DNA from: Bathymodiolus brooksi
Lineage: Eukaryota; Mollusca; Bivalvia; Mytilida; Modiolidae
Direction: 5' to 3'
NCBI GenBank assembly: GCA_963680875.1
Contig: OY804588.1
Location: forward strand, 57,300,369-57,364,368
Length of the DNA stretch: 64,000 bases
The notes under the pieces are model-generated. The model did no database searches. It was not told where the DNA came from and worked only from the letters and a program-made list of their open reading frames with translations. Below are positions 1-10,830 of this stretch, in pieces; the stretch's first letter is position 1, and each line of letters starts with the position of its first letter. The translations under genes were made by a program, and so were the position numbers.

Positions 1-58
1 TCATTCCGGCTGCGCTGTACCCAAAAATAAAACAACAATATACTAGGTCCTATCTTTA

Positions 59-388
59 CACCCCGGGTTGTTATCTGTTCCCTGTATACATCCCAGGGGC
101 GGATTCAGGGGGGGCGCACCCGGCGCGCGCCCCCCTAAAATTAGAAAAAATATTATTTTTTTGCGTAAAATCGTGATTTTTCACACGAAATACCCCAAAA
201 ATTTTCGCGCCCCCCTTCGCAATTGGAAAAAATATGATTTTTTGGTGTAAAATCGTGATTTTTCACACGAAATACCCCAAAAATGTTCGCGCCTCCCTCC
301 GCTCGGCGCAATTTTTTTAAGTGCGCCCCCCTAACTTGAAATCCTGGATCCACCCCTGCATCCCGGGTTGTTATCTGTTCCCTGTATG
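59..388. repeat. 30-bp tandem duplication split by a MITE insertion
   Basis: A roughly 30-bp unit (containing cgggttgttatctgttccct) lies at about 59-90 and again at 359-388. The element at 94-358 has inserted at the start of the second unit. Confidence 0.7.
94..358. mobile_element. MITE M1, ends caggggcgga / cacccctg
   Basis: Short non-coding element with inverted ends (caggggcggattcagg on the left, cctggatccacccctg on the right). The inside is two tandem copies of a block containing gtaaaatcgtgatttttcac. The flanks carry a 5-bp direct repeat, catcc. Three relatives occur at 3415-3634, 49261-49533 and 50871-51127. Superfamily not identified. Confidence 0.75.
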
Positions 389-1065
389 TTTACTATACGC
401 AAGATAGTTTTTATTATTCACAATGTCTTCATCTTTGATTTGTTTATAATACATGTATGAACTTTAACTTTTCAAACAACGTCTTTGAAATAACAACTCA
501 TATTCTATATTGTTCACGACAATGTGAGGAATGAAAAATATATACATGACTGGAGAACTGGCACACATAACATTCACAGTTAAAAGACGATGTATACACA
601 AAGCAAAAAAAAAATAAAAAAAATACAACATGACCCAAAAATAATATCATGTTATTTTAGAATCACACGTTAGTGTTATTGTGTATTTTTTGTTGTTTTG
701 AATTTGTTGTTTGAAATGCATTTGTTTATTTACAGCAGGTCAATCTGATATAAAGATGTGTATTTACATACATAGACAATAAACATTATATAATTATTTC
801 AAAATTACAAAGTTACTTATAATATAAGTTGGCACACGGTATCATGGAAAGATTTCATACTCTGATAGTCTTATTAACCGATAGGGTGGTGTTGACATAT
901 CATATTCACACTCCCATTTTGGAAAACAAATATTTTAACACCTGCCAACTTCGATAAGCTGCTGCCAAAGTACAAAATATGTATACATCAGAGTGGAATT
1001 GGTATGTTAAGATGAAGTGCATCATGATTGTTACGTGAAAATATATAGGTCTTGTGTGAACGTCC
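359..1065. other. AT-rich non-coding stretch
   Basis: AT-rich sequence with a poly-A run near 605-625. I see no coding exon, RNA gene or recognisable element. Confidence 0.5.
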
Positions 1066-1069
1066 TAAC

Positions 1070-1307
1070 ACTGGTCTTGGTCGTATAATTTTGGATTTAC
1101 AACTAATTGTGCAATCCGTGCCTGTCACTACTAAAGTTGTGAGTTCGAACCCTGCTCATGGCGAGGTGTACTCGATACAACACTATGTGATAAAGTTTGT
1201 CAGTGACTTGTGTTTTTCTATGAATACCCCGGTGTCCTCCAGCAATAAAACTGATCACCACGATATAACTGAAATATTGTTGAAAGTGGCGTTAAACACC
1301 ATAACCC
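1070..1307 (+). mobile_element. V-SINE-like SINE (subfamily 1), nearly complete
   Basis: The tRNA-like head has a box B-like motif (gagttcgaaccctgctcatg). Next come a core related to the V-domain (ctccaccaataaaactga type) and a 3' end reading gttaaacaccataaccc. This family recurs more than 25 times in the window and resembles the V-SINE superfamily, which in molluscs includes RUDI. The assignment is by eye. Confidence 0.75.
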
Positions 1308-1309
1308 AA

Positions 1310-2280
1310 TCCCCTAACACGTTTTGTAAGCTGTATATGTTCTTACACTTTTCAATGTTTTAAGTATACATATAGACTGTTAATATGATAAACTTTCAAA
1401 CAATACAACAAGTAAGTAATAGTAATATACCTCATGTCTATTAAATTGGGAGAGGGCCTCATGTTTATTAAATACGGGGCGCTTCCCTCTTGTTCCCCTT
1501 TTTGATCGTCGCAAGTGTTGTCAATAATATGCAATACAATGTGTTAAAATTTTCCCCATTACCAGGCCCCTTTGCAGAGTTTGGGTTTGTTTTTATTGAT
1601 TACATCACGTATTTCAGATTTTAAGTGTCATTCTTACTAAATACCATTATATAATATTAACTGATTACCCCAGATCCAATTTCATATATATATTTCTTAA
1701 ATTATATTAATTATAACGAATTTACATGAAAAGCATGCTTCCTGGTTATTCATAGCAGTTATCAGTGTCCGGCAAACTTCGGAAAATCAACCGACTTATA
1801 ATTAGGTGTGTTAATGACGATAATTTACCAACAGACATTCGAATTCTTTTCACTAATTACGACATTATAGCATATTTTTTAAACCTGGCTTCTTGTTCAG
1901 AACATTTTATTAGTATAAAACATCGAATATTGGCACTTTTAATATAAACAAAAAAAATCAATTTGAGCGACTGTATGCCTTTAAACAGATGAAAAATAAT
2001 CGGTCAAACTATAACGCAAATTATAAGTCAATAACAATTAAAATATTTACCGTACAATTTGATTCGTGATTGAGTTCAAGATTGAAAGATATCCAATTCG
2101 GTCTATATAAGATGAGCCGATTCCTATGATAAGGTGTTATAATTGAACATTATAAATACATTTTGTTTAGTTGAACATTTAAACGATAAAGATTTTTTTG
2201 TTTTTAGACGTTAGACTTCTATATAAATTACCAAGTCATCCAGTTAAGTTTTAAAGTGTGCTAAAGGGAACATTTCTACA
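1310..2280. other. AT-rich non-coding stretch
   Basis: No splice-bounded open frame, no repeat family recognised elsewhere in the window, and no RNA gene was seen. Confidence 0.45.
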
Positions 2281-2283
2281 TCG

Positions 2284-2465
2284 AGTAAGTGTTTATTTTT
2301 TGTTTGTTTGTTTGTTTATTTGGTCATTATTACTTTTTTTTTCTTTTTTTGTATTTTCGTTTTGTTTTGTTTGTTTGTGTTTGTTTTTTGTTTTGTTGTT
2401 GTTGTTGTTTTTGTTGTTGTTGGTTTTTTAAAAATAAATTTTTTTTGGGGGGGGGGGGGGGAGGG
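2284..2465. repeat. low-complexity T/TG-rich tract ending in poly-G
   Basis: Runs of ttg/ttt triplets are followed by about a dozen Gs. The phenylalanine/valine-rich short frames here are compositional artefacts. Confidence 0.85.
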
Positions 2466-3127
2466 TAAAGGATATTTTAATACAGATTGTGAAAGTTTGA
2501 TATTGCATGCAACAAGTAGTATTTTTTGAATGCATGCAATGTAATTCCTTAGTTTTGGTTTTTGCTTCAAGATATAATATCAGAATATTGTCTGCGCAAA
2601 AATGTAATATTTCAAACAAATAAGCAAGAACTCTTAAAAAAATAATGCTATTTTTTATTATAAAAATCCTTAAAATAATGTAGTTTATAACCCAACTTCA
2701 AACAATAAGATATTTTTTATTTGATAAGTTCTTGAAAATAACAGATAACGTTATGAAATATTGTTATCACCTCCTAATAAAGTCGAAAACTATTAAAAAA
2801 CACAACAAAATTTAAAATGAATGACCATCCACTATTAATGGAAAAAGAAAAATACACAACAATACGAATGAAGAATATGTAGCAGTCTAGAAAGTTCATA
2901 ACCCAGGTCTAATCACGCGCGGATAATATACACCCCATCAGCAATTGGAGCGTGATCAGTCATGGGTTACCGACGACGTGGTGATGAGTTTCATTTCTTT
3001 TTAGCTGCAAAAAATAATAAAAATATAAGAGAAATATATCTGATACTTGAGAAACTCGCAATGATTGCGATAATTGCTATAATAGCGAAACAATTGGAAA
3101 TTAAATACATTACTACATGTACCCTTT

Positions 3128-3200
3128 ACAGCTCACCTGACCAAAAAGGGCACGTGAGCTATTGTCATCACTAGTTGCCTTCCGTCGTGCCGGCGTCCAC
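3128..3200 (+). mobile_element. terminal fragment of a hairpin-ended dispersed element
   Basis: Contains an imperfect hairpin (agctcacctga ... cacgtgagct) followed by a tgccttccgtcgtgccgg-type stretch, resembling the end of a DNA transposon family common in bivalves. Only this one end is seen. Confidence 0.4.
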
Positions 3201-3414
3201 CCATCTTTTTAGTTAATATTTCACAATTTGATAATCTCCCCAAAAGTAATTGGAGAATCATTACAGAAATAATTTTTGTTTGAAAGATTTTTTAAAATTT
3301 CATCTTGATCTGACAAAAACATGACCGCCATCGATAATTTTTGTTAGAGATTGTCCGAAACATTAAAAATCTTCTTCTCCAAAACTGCGGGTTCAAATAT
3401 ACATAGTACAAATC

Positions 3415-3634
3415 AGGGGCGGATTTTTTTGGCGTAAAATCGTGATTTTTCACATGAAATACCCCAAAAATTTCGCGCCCCCCCTAAAATTGGAAAAATA
3501 TGATTTTTTTGGCGTAAAATCGTGATTTTTCACACGAAATACCCCAAAAATTTTCGCGCCTCCCTCCGCTCGGCGCAATTTTTTTAGGTGCGCCCCCCCC
3601 TAACTTGAAATCCTGGAGCCGCCCCCTGCGAATG
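3415..3634. mobile_element. MITE M2 (same family as 94-358)
   Basis: Starts caggggcggatt and ends gagccgccccctg, with the same repeated internal block. The left end appears shortened relative to M1. The flanking 5-mers caaat and cgaat match at 4 of 5 positions. Confidence 0.65.
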
Positions 3635-3888
3635 GTGTATTATTAAGTCCTCTGCAAACAGGTGACATGTCAATTGACGACTGCAAACTGTTAACAACAC
3701 TTCCGTTCTGTGTTTGATTATTTTTTTTTTGTTGTTGACACGATTCGTTCAAACTGTTAAACCACTTATTACAGTTTTATTTAATTAACATATTTTTTCT
3801 ACAAATCACTTAAATGATTTTCTTATTTTCACAGTAATGGTTTAGAAATATACAATTGTTTTTATTATTTTATTTCCCAGAGACATTT

Positions 3889-3966
3889 TGTTTACATTAT
3901 TTGACTTTCCAATCATTCGATTTTGAGCGTCGTGCGCACTAATCTGGATTTCTACGTTTTTATTAC
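3889..3966 (-). repeat. dispersed repeat D, fragment just upstream of a gene
   Basis: Reverse-oriented copy of a repeat whose plus sense reads acgtagatatcaaatttagt, then gcgcacgacg. It recurs at 8839, 40863, 43378, 44268, 52050 and 54942. Here it ends about 30 bp before the ATG at 3996 and its edge contributes a ttttattacag sequence, so it overlaps the promoter or 5' leader. Confidence 0.65.
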
Positions 3967-3995
3967 AGATATTTTTTTATCCTCGGCTTCTACCA

Positions 3996-4190
3996 ATGGC
4001 GACCATAGTAACAAAAAGGCCTGCAACAGTATCGTTTGGAGAGAACATAGAGTTCGCAAGGAGAGGGTCTAGAGCGTACAGTGTTCAACATGATAAGCGT
4101 GATGCTGACCTTATACTTAGGAGACAGTCTATAAAATATCAGTTTCCTAATCCAGCACTGGAAGCAGACGTTAAAGACACAGATTTTGAT
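3996..4190 (+). CDS. unknown 207-residue protein, exon 1 (residues 1-65)
   Basis: Function not recognised. The exon opens with ATG (context ccaATGgcg) and runs 65 codons to a strong donor, GAT|GTAAGA, in phase 0. It joins the phase-0 acceptor at 5080, giving a single 207-residue protein. This part is hydrophilic and rich in arginine and charged residues (ARRGSRAYSVQHDKRDADL), with no signal peptide or membrane segment. The basic, proline-poor makeup would suit a cytoplasmic or cytoskeletal protein, but that is only an impression. An upstream acceptor-like ttttattacag about 30 bp before the ATG leaves open a 5' leader exon. Confidence 0.72.
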
Positions 4191-5079
4191 GTAAGAATAT
4201 TCAAATTATTTTTTCCTTTATTTTATTTGTTTATATATTGAAATAAATTTTTAATTTTGATTATAGGTATAGAGTAATTTTCCCACTATTTTTTTCTCTC
4301 CTGAAAAAGAAAAATACAAGAATACGAAGTTTGAAATTTCAGTACCGTGTCATCATTTACTTTAACAAACATTTTCGATTTTTGTTTATTTAATGAACGT
4401 CTAAAATGCGTACAACACCACGAAGCTTAAATTAAAGTGTGATTAAATAAGAGTGGCCGTCGTGGTCCTCATCGTATGTCAGTGACTTGCGGCAGGTCAG
4501 GTGATTTCTCCGGATACTCCAGTTTCCTCCACCAATCAAACTGACCGCGCTACGATATAACTGAAATATTGATGAAAGTGGCGTTAAGCACCATAACCTT
4601 AGCCCACTTAAAATAAAAAATATTTCGTATATGGTTCTTCAGTATCTTGAACGACTATTTTACTTTTAGGCGGGGTATATATTTTATTTTAAAAGAATAA
4701 AAAAATATAAATTTACCAGAAAGATGCCAAAAGTAAAAATAAATAAATAAAAAATCAATAAACAATTTGATTTTGCAGTTTTCAACGAGAAATTCTTGAA
4801 TTATTTCATGTCCTTTTTCCGGCCAAGATGTATAATATTTTTGACAATGTCATTTAACTTTTATACTTCTACTGTTATAATACACTGTACTCTCTAAACA
4901 GCTCTTCAGTAATTTTTCTTGAGCAATTGCAGTTGTTTTTATTCAAATTGGTTAAACAATCATAATTCTATCTTCATCTAGTCGTGAAGGTGTGGAATTA
5001 GGAGGGCCTAGCGATATATCCTAGGATCTCTCTTCATGTTAATCCGACACTGATTGTAATATTATATCTTTCCTTTCAG
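4191..5079 (+). other. intron of the unknown two-exon gene
   Basis: Bounded by GTAAGA and TTTCAG, phase 0. It holds a V-SINE-like copy at 4452-4599 and otherwise only AT-rich sequence. Confidence 0.7.
4452..4599 (+). mobile_element. V-SINE-like SINE with internal deletion
   Basis: The head (ggccgtcgtggtc) runs directly into the core at gtcagtgacttgcgg, so most of the tRNA-like part is missing. The 3' end reads gcgttaagcaccataacc. Confidence 0.7.
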
Positions 5080-5508
5080 TCGGAAGTGGACGAAGATGAA
5101 ATAAGGAGACGCGTGTATGGGAAACCGATTAGTGAAATGAGCTTCGTTGGAGTTGACACTTCAGTGCGAAGACCAACTGTTTCAAGTGCGCGCCGTTCCG
5201 TTGTATGGGCACATGACCGAAAATTGTACGAAGAAAAAAACAGACAACAGGTCGTGGAGTTCAAGAGTCAGCCATACATGAAACACGAGTACCCTTCACT
5301 TCGGAAGCATTATCCTGGTACCTGGAAACTTTCAACAAAGGACCAGATTCAAGCAACGACCGATAGATTAGTCCATGCGCCTGCGCCAACGGCTGCAAGT
5401 CTTCACCTACATAAATACCATTCATTGTTGTACAAACTTTTGGATGAGAAAAATCGTGTTCCTTATAGTACGAATCTTCAGAGACGACCAAAAACATCTG
5501 TTTATTAA
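5080..5508 (+). CDS. unknown 207-residue protein, exon 2 (residues 66-207)
   Basis: Follows the acceptor cctttcag and reads in phase with exon 1 for 142 codons to TAA at 5506-5508. It begins with an acidic stretch (SEVDEDE). The rest is basic and mixed, with a K/R/Q-rich segment and a C-terminal half containing HLHKYHSLLYKLLDEKNR before a basic end (RRPKTSVY). No domain was recognised. The long open frame exactly bounded by consensus splice sites is the evidence that it is real. Short tyrosine-rich proteins of this type are often ciliary or axonemal, which I offer only as a guess. No clear polyadenylation signal was seen soon after the stop. Confidence 0.75.
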   Translation, partial: SEVDEDEIRRRVYGKPISEMSFVGVDTSVRRPTVSSARRSVVWAHDRKLYEEKNRQQVVEFKSQPYMKHEYPSLRKHYPGTWKLSTKDQIQATTDRLVHAPAPTAASLHLHKYHSLLYKLLDEKNRVPYSTNLQRRPKTSVY

Positions 5509-6155
5509 CAAGATGTCATAACAAGCAGCCAATCTGATTAAAATTAGACGTCCCCTCCCCCATTTTTTCTTTAGGGACTAGGGTCATGTCAGTTTACTTT
5601 TCGTTCATCTTTGATCGACCAGTCATATACAAGACAACTAATACATTGACCAATACGGCAACAGCTCTTTGCATGAACGTTACTCGGCTTTAGAAAGGAA
5701 CGGTCATTGCTGATTGGTTGGTTGAAAATATGAACTCTGACATGACCCTAAGCGAAGTGTTGTTAGAAGTCAGTGTACCAAAAAAATATAATAAGATAAA
5801 GAACAATGCAAGATACCTCTAATTTTAATTAGATTGAACAAGCAACAGAATTCGAAATAATGGATGAAATACTTTCATGGCGATGGCATTATTTGTTGTC
5901 TTTCCTTATTATGTTGAATACTCGTAATCATTTAATTGTCATAAAATGTTCATCATATTAATGAAATGAAGTATATTTACTCTTAATTTGATTTGTTATT
6001 TACTTCGAGAGATAGAACAAGATAAATAGATAGAGAGAGAGAGAGAGAGAGAGAGTGGCGGGGGATCGGTCAAAGAAAATGAATTTATTAATATTGATTG
6101 AATGATTTATTGTTTTCTAACTTCAAGTAATTAGTGATCAGCAACATTTCATCTA
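5509..6155. other. 3' flank with (GA)n microsatellite
   Basis: Probably contains the 3' UTR of the two-exon gene. A GA dinucleotide tract lies at about 6031-6055. Nothing else was recognised. Confidence 0.5.
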
Positions 6156-6159
6156 TATG

Positions 6160-6330
6160 TAGCTCATGGGGGGGTTGTGTCCTCGATACAACATTATGTG
6201 ATATAACGTTTGTCAGCGACTTGGGACAGGTTGGTGTTTATTTCCGGGTACTCCGGTTTCCTCCACCAATAAAATTGACCGCCACGATATAGCTGAAATG
6301 TTGTCGAAAGTGGCGCTAAATACCACAACC
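6160..6330 (+). mobile_element. V-SINE-like SINE, 5'-truncated
   Basis: Begins within the box B region (agctcatggg) and retains the core (ttccgggtactccggtttcc) and the 3' end. Confidence 0.7.
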
Positions 6331-6487
6331 CTTACCATAACCCTTATACGCATGACTACAAGAACAAGTTCACAAACAATAGATAATATAGGTATAAAAG
6401 GGTGTCGTTGAGATTGGCACATGAACGACTGTTTTGATTGTTACAAGTATAAGGGATTATAGTTGATATCTTCTACAAGTGTTGTTT

Positions 6488-6635
6488 ATCGCTCATGGTA
6501 AGGTGTACTCGACACAGCATTATGTGATAAAGTTTGTCAGTGACTTGCGATGAGTCGATGGTTTCCTCCGCCAATATAAACTGTCCGCCATGATATAACT
6601 GAAATATTGGTGAAAGTGATGTTAAACACCATACC
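6488..6635 (+). mobile_element. V-SINE-like SINE, 5'-truncated with core deletion
   Basis: Starts at gctcatggtaaggtgtactc. Part of the core is missing between gtcgatggt and ttcctccgcc. Ends gttaaacaccata. Confidence 0.7.
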
Positions 6636-6911
6636 CCTGAATGTTGACGCGTGAAATAGAAAACCATATGCATAGCTTAAATAAATGTATTAGAGTGTCC
6701 ACAAATGAATTCGGAATCAAATTCATAGCAATGTTATCATTGGTTGATAACCTCCCTTGTTCTATCAATCTCTCCCATAGAGTTATCGGTCCTTATACTC
6801 CGGGAGTGTAATGACCGATAATTCTGTGGAAGAGATTGGTGTTTCATAAGCATCGTTATTAGAATGATCGTAAATAGATTAATTCACATCTGAATATAGG
6901 AAATGAATAAA

Positions 6912-7118
6912 TTACTAGTGGAGCACTTGAGTTCACCCTCGGTTTTTAGTGGGGTCCGTGTTACTCGATCTATAGTTTTATGTGTTTGTTTTGTAGATCG
7001 TTGTTTGTCCTTTTGTCCTTTTTCCTTTGGCCATTGTGTTGTCGGTTCTTCTTCGATATACGAATTCGGATTACCTCCCTTTGGTATCTTCAAACTCTTC
7101 TTATACAACATTAGAAAC
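6912..7118 (+). repeat. dispersed repeat P (possible Penelope-like 3' tail)
   Basis: Matches a family with the order gtggagca, gagttcaccc, tttagtgggg, gtagatcgttgtttgtcc, ttggccattgtgttgtc. About 13 copies occur in the window, and one lies directly 3' of a Penelope-like reverse transcriptase remnant (8308). Confidence 0.65.
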
Positions 7119-7430
7119 ACAAAGAAACAAAACAAAATAAATATTTTTTTTATTTTATTTATTTGTCACTTGTTTTTTTTGTCTTAGACTTCGACAATCG
7201 TCACGAGAACGTCAAAACAAAATGTATGTTATCTCTCAGTGAATCACAATAAGATAAACAAGGTCAAGGACAGACATCTAATATATTATGAGGACATTCT
7301 ATTTCAAAATAGAACTTAGATAGGATATGAACTGGAATAACGTTATACTTACTTTAACAGGTAACATTATCGAATTTCCCCCAAAAATATTGTCTATAAT
7401 TGACCATACATTGTTCTTGAATATAGAGGT

Positions 7431-7587
7431 AGGGTTATGGTGTTTAACGCCACTTTCAACAATATTTCAGTTATATCCTGGTGGTCAGTTTTACTAGTGG
7501 AGAAACCGGAGTACCCGGAGAAAACCACCGACATGTATAGCAAGTCACTGACAAACTTTATCACGTAATGTTGTATCGAGTACACCT
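7431..7587 (-). mobile_element. V-SINE-like SINE, 3' half
   Basis: Reverse-strand core and tail (gtgtttaacgccactttcaa through gtatcgagtacacc). The tRNA-like head is missing. Confidence 0.7.
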
Positions 7588-7642
7588 TTCTTGAATAGCA
7601 GATGCCAATATTTAGCACTTGTAATGCTATGCATTGGATATA

Positions 7643-7811
7643 CAGTGAAACCTGTCTAAACCAAACTCTGAATAAACCGAAATCCTGTATAAAAAAGTCT
7701 CTATGTAGGAACTCTTTGTTAAATTAACCTGTATAAGCAGAACACCTATATACATGAATTCCGAACATAAAAATCGGTCCAAAAGAAGTTCGGTTTAGAC
7801 AGATTTCACGG
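7643..7811. mobile_element. pogo/Tigger-like MITE with TA target site
   Basis: Inverted ends cagtgaaacctgtctaaacc and ggtttagacagatttcacgg are flanked by TA on both sides, 169 bp in all. CAGT termini and TA duplications fit pogo-type Tc1/mariner MITEs. Similar elements lie at 35162, 51473 and 59182. Confidence 0.75.
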
Positions 7812-7871
7812 TATAATATTTATTGTCTTGAATTCATTTAGATAAGGGGACCGGGAACATAGAGTAAATGG

Positions 7872-8300
7872 TTGTTAAATCTGTATTTAAAATGTGATAA
7901 TAAATATAAACAGGACGAGGTCATTAAAATGTTAAATTTTGTTATCGACAACATATTTGGCCAGCTTGGTGGACTAGTGTTTCAACATATGATCGGTATT
8001 CCAATGGTTACCAATTGGGCTCCTCTAATCGCAGGTATGTTTCTACATGCTTATGAGGAAGACCTCCTTCACGGGTTTCGCAAGAATAAAGATTGAAAAT
8101 TAGCCCAAACCTTTAATTCCAACTTTCACAATATAGAAGATGTTCTGTCACTGAACAATACTCTATCCAAATGAGCTTGAAGTGAAGAATAATAATGGCA
8201 ATCAAAGGTCGGTTTCTGACTTTGACCTTCACCTTGAAATCAAATACGGAGGAAGATCAAAAACAAAGCTCTATACACAAAACGTGATGAATTTGCTTTT
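7872..8300 (+). pseudogene. Penelope-like reverse transcriptase remnant
   Basis: The frame from about 7929 to 8096 translates with GIPMVTNWAPLIAGMF followed by LHAYEEDLLHGF, matching the conserved reverse transcriptase segment of Penelope-like elements (GIPMGTN-APL-A-LFL-SYE type). After an in-frame stop at 8094-8096 a shifted frame gives DLHLEIKYGGRSKTKLY, which fits the next conserved block of the same enzyme. The intervening catalytic YIDD-type region is broken and no intact frame remains, so this is a dead fragment. Sequence of repeat family P follows directly. Confidence 0.75.
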
Positions 8301-8307
8301 GGTGGGA

Positions 8308-8482
8308 TTCGTGTTATCCATATTTTTTACTTTATCGTGTTGTGTTTTTTGTTATGTTTTTTGCTTTGTTTTGTTACTCCTCGTTCGGTGTCTTATGTTC
8401 AATATGTTGCGTGTGACTCTTGATTGTCCATTCTCAATTCAGTTTTCTCTCTTGTCTAAGGTTTATCTACAATTAATGTATT
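8308..8482 (+). repeat. dispersed repeat P following the reverse transcriptase remnant
   Basis: Continues straight from the Penelope-like remnant (gtgggattcgtgttatcc onward, then gattgtccattctc). This adjacency is the main hint that family P is the 3' part of that element. Confidence 0.5.
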
Positions 8483-8593
8483 GACAATAAAAAGATTGAA
8501 TTTAATTCCTCCTGGTATTACTGACATTCATATTTACAAAATATACTGCCTCTGTTGTGCAAGTCTTAAGAGGTTAGTATTATAGTGTATTAT

Positions 8594-8819
8594 GCACTTT
8601 CAACAATATTTCAGTTATATCGTGGCGGTTTGTTTTATTGATGGAGGAAACCGGAGTATCGGGAGAAAACCATCGACCTGTCACAAGTCACTAACAAACT
8701 TTATCTCATAATATTGTATCGAGAACACCTCTCCATGAGCGGGATTCGAACTCACAACTTTAGTGGTGATATGCACAGGTAGTTGTAAATTCAACTACCA
8801 TACGATCATGACCACGACA
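8594..8819 (-). mobile_element. V-SINE-like SINE, nearly complete
   Basis: Reads from a partial 3' end (gcactttcaacaatatttc) to the tRNA-like head (ctaccatacgatcatgacc) on the minus strand. The box B-like part is gggattcgaactcacaac. Confidence 0.75.
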
Positions 8820-8838
8820 ACTCGAAAGTATTAATAAA

Positions 8839-8925
8839 ACGTAGATATCAAATTTAGTGCGCAGCACGTGTTTCTGGAATAACCTTCATCAGGTACGCTC
8901 AAAGTCGAAAGGTTGCAAAGGTATG
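8839..8925 (+). repeat. dispersed repeat D
   Basis: Single-unit copy: acgtagatatcaaatttagt, then tttctggaataaccttcatc. It shows the unexpanded form of the 42-bp unit that is tandemly amplified at 14702, 19233 and 23722. Confidence 0.7.
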
Positions 8926-9441
8926 CACAACGAGAGGAAAAGCTCGTGTTACCGATCCGGGTTGTGTCAAACCAAAAACTAACTATAAAATTTATATTTG
9001 TTGCTGCTTTGCTAAGTATGTATATATCATTCAGGAGTAAGAAAAACAATATTGGCTTGAATATCTGTTTATTCTTTAGCATACATATTAATGAGTTTGT
9101 GTTATCACCATGATCGGCTTGAAGCCAACTGAACCAATTGCTCCCAATAGGGCACCGCGCTAGAGTTATCAACTCTCGGCGGTTCAAATATACACAGCAC
9201 ACTGCAGGTTTTACAAAGAACAATTGGGCCCGTACCTTCTAAGGCCGGCCTGGTTATCACGGCCCTCTAACTCAGAGGCAGGTATTGTAAACAATAACTC
9301 CAAAACTAGTGTGATCAAGTTTACTCTGCCGGTGTGTTTGAACTTTCAAAATCCAAATGCGTACTTTAGTGTTTACAATACAACTCCTATTAAGTCTTTT
9401 CTCATATCTAAACCTTGTCTTCTCTTTGATCTGATACTCTT

Positions 9442-9650
9442 GGGGGCCATCGTGATCGCATGGTAGTTGGTTTTACCCCGTTCATGGCGAGGTGTACTCG
9501 ATACAACATTATGTGATATAATGTTTGTCAGTGACTTGCGACGGATCGGTGGTTTTCTCCGGGTACTCTGGTTTCCTCTACCAATAAAACTGACCGCCAC
9601 GATATAGCTGAACTATTGTTGAAAGTGGTGTTAAACACCATAACCCTAAC
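9442..9650 (+). mobile_element. V-SINE-like SINE with shortened head
   Basis: The head (gatcgcatggtagttgg) joins directly to cccgttcatggcgaggtgt, so the middle of the tRNA-like part is deleted. Core and tail are complete (ttaaacaccataaccctaac). Confidence 0.75.
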
Positions 9651-9963
9651 TCATCTGACATTCAACATTCAAAATTGACAGAATACCTATGCATAAATAT
9701 TATACTCATATAAAAATGGTCCACTCGGGTATATGTGCTTGCATTTAGCTATAGATAAACATAACACCCCTATAATGCTCTTACTTAAAATGCTGGACAA
9801 TCTGATTGACAACATATTTAGTCAACACTACATTTTGTGAGTTCGATTCCCTCATGTGGTGAGGAGGTGTACCTGATACAACTTCACATTAAATTACGTT
9901 TTTCAGTCTCCTGTGGCCGGTTGCAACTGTGGTGTCCTCAATACAAAAACAGCAATAATACTG

Positions 9964-10142
9964 ACGGTGACATTTAGCACTAATAATCCTGGCATTCAGC
10001 ACTAACAATCGTGACATTTAGAACTAGCAATCCTCCCGTTTAGCACTAATAATACTGGCATTCAGCACTAACAATCGTGACATTTAGAACTAACAATCCT
10101 CCCGTTTAGCACTAATAATCCCGGCATTTGGCACTAATAATC
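9964..10142. repeat. 22-bp minisatellite with 66-bp higher-order period
   Basis: About eight diverged copies of gcactaataatcctggcatt-like units. Successive variants recur every three units (66 bp), indicating duplication of trimers. Confidence 0.75.
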
Positions 10143-10540
10143 CACCATATAGCAGGATAAAATGTCGCTGGGGTTGGTCAACAACTCCTCCTGTTAATAT
10201 TTTATCGACACCTGTTATAGCATTACACGATGGTTTTGTTGTTGTATTGATTGTATCTATTGAATATATTTATTTTCTCTTTTTTAATTAGTTGTTTTCC
10301 TGCAAGCAAGCAGTTTTGGTACGTATGGATTCTGCTTCCTGAAAGAATTTGCTTTCATATTATGATATTGTTAGAAATTACGAACAATCTATTATAATGT
10401 GATTATATATCTCTTACAAATAATGCGTTTCTATAGTTAATGTAATTAGTATCTAGTAAAATCGAAATGGAATCTTTATTTAAAACATACTAAGAGTTAG
10501 AAATATACACGATTTATAGCATACTTCTTTATAAAAAAAT
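10143..10540. other. AT-rich non-coding stretch
   Basis: No gene, repeat family or RNA gene recognised. Confidence 0.4.
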
Positions 10541-10542
10541 AA

Positions 10543-10830
10543 GGGCCTGGGTGGCTCAATGAGTTAGGTAGTTGGATTACCTAACAACTCATACAAGCCT
10601 ATCACCAATACGACGTGGGTTCGCGCCCGGCTTTGTAAATTACAAAAAAGGGTACACTCGACTCGCAGCCGCAAGTGATAAAGATTACCAGTTGCTTGCC
10701 CATGGTCGGTGGTTCTCTCCGGGTACTCCGGCTTCTTCCACCACTAAAACTGGTCGCCATGATATAGTTGAAATATTGCTGAAAGTGGCGTTAAACACCA
10801 AAAAAATCAAATCAAATCAATCAAATTATA
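10543..10830 (+). mobile_element. V-SINE-like SINE, subfamily 2 (different tRNA-like head)
   Basis: The head gggtggctcaatgagttagg and box B-like cgtgggttcgcgcccgg differ from subfamily 1, but the core (ctccgggtactccggcttc) and 3' end (gtggcgttaaacacca) are shared. It ends in a tcaaa/tcaatcaa simple tail. Other subfamily 2 copies: 30078 and 54635. Confidence 0.75.

Noticed and set aside
2308..2619. Hydrophobic/lysine-rich short frames
   Set aside because: Products of T- and G-rich low-complexity sequence.
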